Origin: Elusimicrobiota bacterium
GTDB lineage: Bacteria > CG03
Direction: 5' to 3'
DNA length: 5,003 bases
NCBI GenBank assembly: GCA_021161625.1
Contig: JAGHAG010000183.1
Coordinates: 1 to 5,003, forward strand
The notes beneath the pieces were generated by a model. It did no database searches. It saw only the letters and a program-made list of their open reading frames with translations, and had not been told where the DNA came from. The translations under genes were made by a program, and so were the position numbers. Positions 1-5,003 of the stretch are shown here, in pieces. Position 1 is the first letter of the stretch; each line of letters opens with the position of its first letter.

Positions 1-597
1 AAAAAGGTCTTCTGGTGGCAAACTCATAAAAACATATTTCAGTTTACTCTTTTCCAATTCAAATATTTTTTCTTCTTTTTTTGTTGCTTTTTTCAATTTT
101 ATTCTTTTTCTTATTTTGAAAAATCTGTCATCAATTTCCTGAAAAACCTCTTTTTTTACAGAAACTTTTATTCGCTTATCAGTTGACTTCTTTATGAAAA
201 CAAACGAATAGTTTTTTTCCGACATTTTTAACTTGCCTGTTCCTTGCGGTAAATCAAAAGAGAAATCTCCTCTTTTCTTTGCCCGTGTTATGAATTCAAA
301 AGTGTCTTCACTGCCGTCTGTGGGCAGAGAACTTATTATTTTAAAGTCCTTTCTATTCGGAATTTCTTTTCCCCAGAGTTTTGATATAGCAAGTTTCATT
401 GCTCTGAAAGAAACAACGACACACGGACAAATATCTCCATGATATTTCCCCACATCCTCCATTGATAATTCAAGAATGTGCCCCTTGTCATAAATTGAGA
501 TGGGGGACAATACCTTCTCTTTGGTTGATGTTGTCCCCGTGGCAAACACACCTGCCAGACACAATAAACCCACTGCTACCATAAACATTTTTTTCAT
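1..597 (-). CDS. Exported FmdE-like domain protein, C-terminus beyond left edge (partial)
   Basis: The frame opens with ATG at 597 and stays open for 199 codons to the window edge, with no stop. AGGAGG lies 4 bases upstream. Residues 1-19 form a signal peptide: MKK, a hydrophobic core, then a likely signal peptidase I site after VFA. There is no convincing lipobox. From about residue 40 the protein resembles the FmdE family (named after subunit E of the molybdenum formylmethanofuran dehydrogenase operon): KYHGDICPC at 51-59, an RAMKLA helix at 65-70, then FEFITRAKKRGD and a GTGKL segment. The lysine-rich stretch at about 148-187 is probably a charged helix, and LPPEDLF at 193-199 resembles the end of the domain. 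The canonical HGHxCPG reads HGDICPC here, and the TGCTxGKG cysteine motif known in many members is missing. The 24-base gap to the upstream receptor implies cotranscription. A periplasmic metal- or cofactor-binding role is inference; FmdE-family membership is fairly secure, function is not. Confidence 0.72.
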   Translation of the reverse strand, partial: MKKMFMVAVGLLCLAGVFATGTTSTKEKVLSPISIYDKGHILELSMEDVGKYHGDICPCVVVSFRAMKLAISKLWGKEIPNRKDFKIISSLPTDGSEDTFEFITRAKKRGDFSFDLPQGTGKLKMSEKNYSFVFIKKSTDKRIKVSVKKEVFQEIDDRFFKIRKRIKLKKATKKEEKIFELEKSKLKYVFMSLPPEDLF

Positions 598-621
598 TTT
601 CCCTCCTATTTTTTACAATCC

Positions 622-2751
622 TCAAAAATTAACTGCAAGTTTTACATCAATCCTTCTTCCCGGTGTATATGTATTCCAGCTCTCAGACCATTTTTCGTTG
701 AATATATCTTTAACCGAAACGAATACTGAAAAATCATCGGATAACTTTCGCAAAACACTGGCATCCCACCCGATGTAACTATCAAGTTTGTCCGTATTTT
801 CAAGGTCATCGTAACGTTCGCTCTCATAATGTCCCGTTAATTTGAATGTGCAAATTTTTGGATTGTTGTATATTAAACTCAGGCTTATATTGTTTTTCGG
901 CTGACCCGGAAGTTCATTCCCCTCATAATCTTCCGGCTTATAAGAACCGCTCAATTTATCCATGCTTATCTTTCTCAAGCTGGTGTTCATATATGTGTAA
1001 TTAGCAGATGCAGAAATAAATGACGATAAATTAAAACCTGCCGTAAACTCAATACCGCTTGTCCTCACTTCATCTATATTCTGCCATTTGTAATACTTTA
1101 CACCACTTTGCTCTTTTTCAAAAAGAATATCCATCCAGTCAGTAACATCGTTATAAAAACCTGTTAATCCGATTTTTACCCTGTGTGAAAATTTGCTTTC
1201 TATTCCTGCCTCATAACTAATCATTGTTTCAGGTTTTATTTCGGGATTGCCTATTCTCATTTTTCCTGGCGGGCATTCGTGCGTTCCGAATAAAGCGTAT
1301 AAATATGGAATATCGCAAGCCCGACCTATTGAACCGCGAAGAATTGTTGAGTCCGTCAGGCGATAAACCACGCCGATTTTGGGATTAAACAAACTATCTG
1401 ATACAGATGGATACTCTCCATTTTCAGATGGGTTGGCTGAATTTGTAAAAGAACCATCAGATGTTCTATACCAATCGCCTCGCCCGCTTATGTTAATACT
1501 GAGTTTCCCTGTATCAATCTCATCCTGCAAAAATAAAGAAAAACGCAACTGTTTTCCTTTTGCAATAGTAATTTTAGATTTTGTCTGCCAGTCATTTTTG
1601 TTTTCCATCCTACCCTGTCTGTAATCCACTCCACCTGTGAACAAATGATTGCCGCCAAAAGAACAGCTCAAAGTCAAATTGCCGCCCATATCCTGCACAG
1701 GGATTTCGTTTAACACATCTATTGCGTCATATCCCCAGTAATTTGCCGATGGTTTGGGCTTTTTATCAAAAGTTGTGTTAAACTGTTCGTCAAGATAATA
1801 AGCGTTAGCGGAAATTTTTAATTTTTCTCCTTTATTTAAATAGCCAAGCGTAAATCTGTCCCTGTCAAATTCCTTATTGAAATATTTTCTGCCCATGCAA
1901 ATATCATCATTCCACTTTGAATACTCTGCGCTTAATCTTGAATTTTCAGAAGTCATGTAATTTATGGAAAATAAAACGTTATATGCATCACGCTTGTTAT
2001 TTTCAGCATATTTCCTGAAATTTTCCATAATTTTGTTAACTATATTTTCTGCCTGCGCCTGTGTTTTTCCTTTTTTGAGCATTGCCTCTATTTTTGCCTC
2101 TCTTATGGCATCATAATTCCAGCTGTCATAACCGTCACTCTCAAAAATATGAGTGTGCAGCGTGAAATTCAATTTTTCTGTTAAAAAGGAAGAAAAATCA
2201 ATATCCCCAATGCTAGTGCTATTGCTTCCTCTTGAGGCACTGATATTCGCTTCTGTTTTCTTTTCAGGTTTTTTTGTGATAATATTGATGACACCACCCA
2301 TAGCGCTTGAACCATAGAGAGAGGAATTCGCCCCTCTGACTATTTCTATCCGCTCTACTTTTTCAAGAGGTAGTTCCGCAAACTTTGTCCCTCCGCAGAC
2401 ATATCTGTTAACAGGCACTCCATCTTTCATCAGCAGCGTTGCTCTCGGATGAGGGAGACCCCTCAGACGAACCCATGTTCTGGCTGATGTAGAACCCTGA
2501 GGCTTTGTAACAATAATTCCAGCATATTCCTTCAAAAGCTCATCTATGTATTTAGCGGATGATTTTTCAATATCCTCTCTTGTAATAACCGTCACGCTCG
2601 CTGCAACTTCGCTTAATTTCCTTTCTGTTTTTGTTGCTGTTACAGTAACCTCCTCAAGTTCCAGTGCTTCCTCCTGCGCCATTACCCCTTTGACCATTGA
2701 AAGAACCATCATTCCAACCAGCACAATTCCAAAACTTTTCTTGCTCATCAT
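622..2751 (-). CDS. TonB-dependent outer-membrane receptor (complete, 709 aa)
   Basis: This is an outer-membrane active transporter, energised by TonB-ExbBD, of the plug-plus-22-strand-barrel type. Residues 1-25 are a signal peptide ending VMA. A TonB box (LEEVTVTATK, 32-41) follows at once. The plug spans about 46-165, with VRLRGLPHPRATLLMKDGVP at 94-113, VERIEIVRG at 132-140 and SSLYGSSAMGGVINIITKK at 143-161. The rest is alternating-residue beta-barrel sequence ending in the aromatic C-terminus VNF, as expected for BAM recognition. The 709-residue length is normal and the gene is intact. The start at 2751 is favoured over the ATG at 2748 because AAGGAGG lies 8 bases upstream of it. Two oddities are a charged, helix-like insert at about 213-255, and cysteines in putative surface loops (C119, C493 and others), which are uncommon in such receptors. 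The BtuB/CirA-like plug gives no firm substrate. The neighbours suggest a metal complex or metal cofactor, which is inference. Confidence 0.95.
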   Translation of the reverse strand: MMSKKSFGIVLVGMMVLSMVKGVMAQEEALELEEVTVTATKTERKLSEVAASVTVITREDIEKSSAKYIDELLKEYAGIIVTKPQGSTSARTWVRLRGLPHPRATLLMKDGVPVNRYVCGGTKFAELPLEKVERIEIVRGANSSLYGSSAMGGVINIITKKPEKKTEANISASRGSNSTSIGDIDFSSFLTEKLNFTLHTHIFESDGYDSWNYDAIREAKIEAMLKKGKTQAQAENIVNKIMENFRKYAENNKRDAYNVLFSINYMTSENSRLSAEYSKWNDDICMGRKYFNKEFDRDRFTLGYLNKGEKLKISANAYYLDEQFNTTFDKKPKPSANYWGYDAIDVLNEIPVQDMGGNLTLSCSFGGNHLFTGGVDYRQGRMENKNDWQTKSKITIAKGKQLRFSLFLQDEIDTGKLSINISGRGDWYRTSDGSFTNSANPSENGEYPSVSDSLFNPKIGVVYRLTDSTILRGSIGRACDIPYLYALFGTHECPPGKMRIGNPEIKPETMISYEAGIESKFSHRVKIGLTGFYNDVTDWMDILFEKEQSGVKYYKWQNIDEVRTSGIEFTAGFNLSSFISASANYTYMNTSLRKISMDKLSGSYKPEDYEGNELPGQPKNNISLSLIYNNPKICTFKLTGHYESERYDDLENTDKLDSYIGWDASVLRKLSDDFSVFVSVKDIFNEKWSESWNTYTPGRRIDVKLAVNF

Positions 2752-2837
2752 TTTACTGACCTCCTTTTCAAAACCTCCGGTTGTCCGGTCAGTATTTTTA
2801 ATTTTTAATTTTTATTTGCTCCGCTTGTGCGGTTGCT
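2752..2837 (-). promoter_or_regulatory. 86-base leader between the NifX-like gene and the second receptor, with alternative hairpins at the RBS
   Basis: This gap is much longer than the others in the operon (18 and 24 bases). Read on the minus strand it holds a CCGC-ACAA-GCGG hairpin (2832-2821), an A-rich tract (2814-2794), a CCGG-ACAA-CCGG hairpin (2788-2777), and the ribosome binding site AAGGAGG (2766-2760). A perfect 7-bp inverted repeat, ACTGACC (2793-2787) with GGTCAGT (2761-2755), spans 25 bases. Its 3' arm includes the last two G residues of the ribosome binding site, and its 5' arm overlaps the CCGG hairpin, so the two folds exclude each other. This could tune translation of the second receptor. 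The stems are short, and no known riboswitch or convincing -35/-10 pair is recognisable. Confidence 0.35.
2794..2814. repeat. Three perfect tandem copies of ATTTTTA
   Basis: The plus strand reads ATTTTTA three times without a mismatch at 2794-2800, 2801-2807 and 2808-2814 (TAAAAAT on the coding strand). It lies between the two small hairpins in the intergenic leader. It may simply be an unstructured AT spacer or a bent, UP-element-like tract. Nothing shows which. Confidence 0.6.
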
Positions 2838-3239
2838 TTAACAAATCCGGTCTTTTTGATGTTCTAATTTTCCTTCAATATAAAGAGAAACCGCCTCATC
2901 AATTGTTTGGACATCTGTTGCAATTACTTTAAGACCGAAACTTGTCATATCCTCATAAGCACCAAAACCCATTCTTCCTGCAATGAGAACTTCACAGTCC
3001 TTAATTATCTCATACATCTGTTTGTGTCTTTCTGTCGCCTGTGGACCAATTCCATGATGACCTTTTTCATCAGTTAAAGGATGTTCTTCTTCTGAAGCAA
3101 ATTTCTTATGCCCTGGCTTTTCTCTTTCTTCTTTTCCTGTTACTTTTCCATCTTCAACATTCACCACAACAAAATAAGAGGCACCGCCAAGATGTTCACT
3201 CACATTCACTTTGTCTTCACTCACCACTGCAATTTTCAT
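2838..3239 (-). CDS. NifX/NifB-type dinitrogenase iron-molybdenum cofactor domain protein
   Basis: This 133-residue single-domain protein has the ribonuclease-H-like fold of the Nitro_FeMo-Co family (NifX, NafY, the NifB C-terminus and small archaeal/bacterial relatives such as MTH1175). It begins MKIAVVSED and continues with SEHLGGASYFVVVNVEDGKV (14-33). The signature follows at 82-95 as CEVLIAGRMGFGAY, and the protein finishes with GLKVIATD, IDEAVSLY and GKL. Between the halves, residues 44-62 form a polar insert rich in His and Glu (H44, H53, H61, H62), and the last residue is Cys133. In nitrogen fixers, relatives carry FeMo-co or its NifB-co precursor. No nif gene is present here, so nitrogen fixation should not be assumed; a general metal-cluster carrier or sensor fits better. 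There is no signal peptide, so it is cytoplasmic. AGGAGG lies 5 bases before the ATG. The gene sits 18 bases after one receptor and 86 before the next. Confidence 0.9.
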   Translation of the reverse strand: MKIAVVSEDKVNVSEHLGGASYFVVVNVEDGKVTGKEEREKPGHKKFASEEEHPLTDEKGHHGIGPQATERHKQMYEIIKDCEVLIAGRMGFGAYEDMTSFGLKVIATDVQTIDEAVSLYIEGKLEHQKDRIC

Positions 3240-3257
3240 TTCAACCTCCTTATTTAA

Positions 3258-5003
3258 CTAAAACTTTACCTCGGCTCCGCCATACATGATTCTTCCATAA
3301 TAAGGAGCCCACATAAAAGCAGCATCACCAGGTCTTTTGTCCTCCTGAATATAATCAAACAGGTTCTTTGCACCGACAAATAATTTAACTCCTTCTGAAA
3401 TTTCTCTTGAAACCTTTACATTGCAGACTACAAAGGGTTTTGTGTGTTTGATTTCTTCCTCTCCCTCAACTTCAGCATAGTCAATGTACATACTTCCTGT
3501 GTAATTAAAGTCCCAGATAAAATTCCAGTTTTCAGGTCTGTAAGCGAGTTTTAATCCTCCTGTTATTTCAGGAACCCTTGAAATGTAAATGCTGTCATCA
3601 TAATATTTACCACCTGCAAAATCCTTCCAGTCCTCTCTTTTGTCTTTATATTGGGCATCAGTGTAGGTAAAATTTATATCTATATCAAGGTTTTTGACCA
3701 TAGCCAACCTCAGTCCAAGTTCTACTCCTTGAGTATATGCATCTCCTAAATTTTGCCATACATAATCATATCCCTTTTGAGCAATTTCTTCAGTTGCATC
3801 TGCAAAATCAATTTTCTTTTTGAGATTTGTCCTGAAGAAATTTAAACTCAAATAATGGTCTCCATGTGGATGGTCAATGCCAAAATTGAAACTCACTGAT
3901 TTTTCCGGTTCAAGGTCTGATGGTTTATAAACTCTTGGAGAACCTGAACAGAGATGCAAATCTTCGCTGAAACCATAAGGAACCCTGAAACCTGTTCCAA
4001 TACTTGTCCTTAAAATTAAAGAGGAACTAACTTCATATTTTACCGCAAATCTTGGATTAACTGCTGTTTCATCATATTTAAGAGAGACCGGCTTTTTGGC
4101 ATACATAGTATCTCCACTTCCTGCAAAAGAATCCTCAGAACTGTGTTTGTCATATCTTACTCCTAAAACAAGTTCCAGTTTATCAGTGGGCTTAAATTCA
4201 TCCTGAAGATAAACACCGTAATTATTGGCATGCTTTTCACTGGATGACTTATAGGGAGTTGAGGATTCTATTTCCACATACATCCCCTCTTCTTCCAATT
4301 TGTTGTAAGAGTACTGAATTCCTGCAAGCAGTTTGTGGTTTTCTATGGGCTGTTTATAACTTAGGTCCACCACAACAAGATTTTCATCAGCAAGATAGGG
4401 TCTTAAGATATTAGAAGGAGGATAATCATCGTTGTGGGTTGCCATATAATCACCTACAAAGGTGTCGTTTGTGGCATTTCTGTTATGGGTGCAATAAGCA
4501 AGGTTTATTGCAGCACTATTTCCTGCAGAAAATTCTTTCTCATAACCAATAGTTGCCTCATACCTTGTTGTTGTAATGTTTTCAGTTGCTTCTGAAAAAG
4601 GATTCTCCATATCCAGTCCCTCTTTTACACCGGGTTTTGCTCCTCCTTTTCTCAACTCATTTATGGTTCTTCCAGTAAAGGTGAGTTTATCATCTCCTGT
4701 TAAATCATAGAAGTTTATCCTTGCTCCCAGAGATGTATTATCAGACCTCACCCTGTCTGAATAAGGAACCCCTTCATCAATCTGTGCTCTGTCCTCATCT
4801 TCAACAAATATCTCATCTCCTGTGTGTTTCTGAGCAACAACCATTACATCCATATTTTCCACCCTTCTTGAAGCACTGATTGTGTACTTGTTTGTTTTGT
4901 GTTCTCCAAAACTTGCGGATACCTCAACCTCGGGTTCTTTCTCAGGTTTTTTGGTGATGATATTTATCACGCCTGCAATTGCAGAAGCCCCGTAAAGAGC
5001 AGA
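3258..5003 (-). CDS. TonB-dependent outer-membrane receptor, N-terminus beyond right edge (partial)
   Basis: The frame is open from the right edge to a TAG at 3258-3260, giving 581 residues. The first visible residues, SALYGASAIAGVINIITKK, are the end of a TonB-receptor plug. By comparison with the neighbouring receptor, about 140 residues (signal peptide, TonB box, most of the plug) lie outside, giving a full length near 720. The remainder is beta-barrel, with the late-barrel motif GTGFRVPYGFSEDLHLCSGS and DLEPEKS around residues 335-370 of the fragment. It ends GAKNLFDY ... GGAEVKF, with the terminal Phe usual for outer-membrane barrels. The GTG at 4970 is an internal valine of the GVINIITKK motif, not a start. 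The barrel is clearly diverged from the second receptor, so this is an old paralogue rather than a recent duplicate. It is probably the first or an early gene of the operon in view. The substrate cannot be named. Confidence 0.94.
   Translation of the reverse strand, partial: SALYGASAIAGVINIITKKPEKEPEVEVSASFGEHKTNKYTISASRRVENMDVMVVAQKHTGDEIFVEDEDRAQIDEGVPYSDRVRSDNTSLGARINFYDLTGDDKLTFTGRTINELRKGGAKPGVKEGLDMENPFSEATENITTTRYEATIGYEKEFSAGNSAAINLAYCTHNRNATNDTFVGDYMATHNDDYPPSNILRPYLADENLVVVDLSYKQPIENHKLLAGIQYSYNKLEEEGMYVEIESSTPYKSSSEKHANNYGVYLQDEFKPTDKLELVLGVRYDKHSSEDSFAGSGDTMYAKKPVSLKYDETAVNPRFAVKYEVSSSLILRTSIGTGFRVPYGFSEDLHLCSGSPRVYKPSDLEPEKSVSFNFGIDHPHGDHYLSLNFFRTNLKKKIDFADATEEIAQKGYDYVWQNLGDAYTQGVELGLRLAMVKNLDIDINFTYTDAQYKDKREDWKDFAGGKYYDDSIYISRVPEITGGLKLAYRPENWNFIWDFNYTGSMYIDYAEVEGEEEIKHTKPFVVCNVKVSREISEGVKLFVGAKNLFDYIQEDKRPGDAAFMWAPYYGRIMYGGAEVKF

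Noticed and set aside
233..442. Plus-strand open frame of 69 codons
   Set aside because: It lies opposite the FmdE-like gene, has no ribosome binding site and no recognisable protein pattern. It is a shadow of the real gene.
500..778. Plus-strand open frame of 92 codons
   Set aside because: It runs across the start of the FmdE-like gene and the end of the second receptor on the other strand. Its low-complexity hydrophobic translation fits an antisense shadow.
642..827. Minus-strand 61-codon frame inside the second receptor
   Set aside because: It is an out-of-frame overlap with the well-supported receptor C-terminus.
1379..1624. Plus-strand open frame of 81 codons
   Set aside because: It lies wholly antisense to the receptor barrel, with no independent support.
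2821..2832. Intrinsic terminator after the NifX-like gene
   Set aside because: The stem is only 4 bp and on the transcribed strand it is followed by an A-rich tract, not a T-run.
2752..2837. Cobalamin or other known riboswitch before the second receptor
   Set aside because: The gap is only 86 bases and shows none of the conserved B12-box bases or multi-stem layout of known classes.
2546..2932. Plus-strand open frame of 128 codons
   Set aside because: It crosses the receptor N-terminus, the intergenic leader and the NifX-like C-terminus. The serine/isoleucine-rich translation is typical of antisense reading.
3041..3289. Plus-strand open frame of 82 codons, rich in His, Leu and Phe
   Set aside because: It is antisense to the NifX-like gene; its His/Leu/Phe runs mirror the Glu/Lys/Val codons of that gene.
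4968..4970. GTG as a possible start of the right-hand receptor
   Set aside because: It is the valine in the GVINIITKK plug motif, and the frame with plug sequence continues to the window edge, so the true start is outside.

Overview
All four genes in this window lie on the minus strand, in one tight block that reads from the right edge to the left edge. In transcription order they are: (1) a TonB-dependent outer-membrane receptor cut off by the right edge (5003 to 3258); (2) a 133-residue NifX/NifB-type 'dinitrogenase iron-molybdenum cofactor' domain protein (3239 to 2838); (3) a second, complete TonB-dependent receptor of 709 residues (2751 to 622); and (4) an exported FmdE-like protein cut off by the left edge (597 to 1). 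The gaps are 18, 86 and 24 bases. Genes 2, 3 and 4 each have a strong AGGAGG-type ribosome binding site, so the block is most simply read as one operon. Its promoter and terminator both lie outside the window.

The organism is a diderm (Gram-negative-type) bacterium, because TonB receptors need an outer membrane. The DNA is moderately AT-rich, especially in the lysine-rich part of gene 4. FmdE-type and NifX-type domains are common in anaerobic bacteria and archaea, so an anaerobe, perhaps from a poorly cultured lineage, is plausible. The sequence does not fix the phylum.

The two receptors share the plug/barrel junction motif (LYG.SA..GVINIITKKPEK) but differ through most of the barrel, so they are diverged paralogues that may take up different ligands or two forms of one ligand. 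Both carry a His-x-Cys in the equivalent predicted extracellular loop. The NifX-like protein probably acts in the cytoplasm and has a histidine-rich insert. The FmdE-like protein has a signal peptide and so probably acts in the periplasm. Both small proteins belong to families tied to metals or metal cofactors (Fe, Mo, W). The working hypothesis is an uptake and handling system for a metal, metallophore or metal-bearing cofactor, but nothing in the sequence names the substrate.

The only sizeable non-coding stretch is the 86-base gap between genes 2 and 3. It holds two short hairpin-forming 12-mers with the same ACAA loop, a triple ATTTTTA tandem repeat, and a 7-bp inverted repeat that reaches into the ribosome binding site of gene 3. 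I see no tRNA, rRNA, CRISPR array, insertion sequence or recognisable riboswitch.
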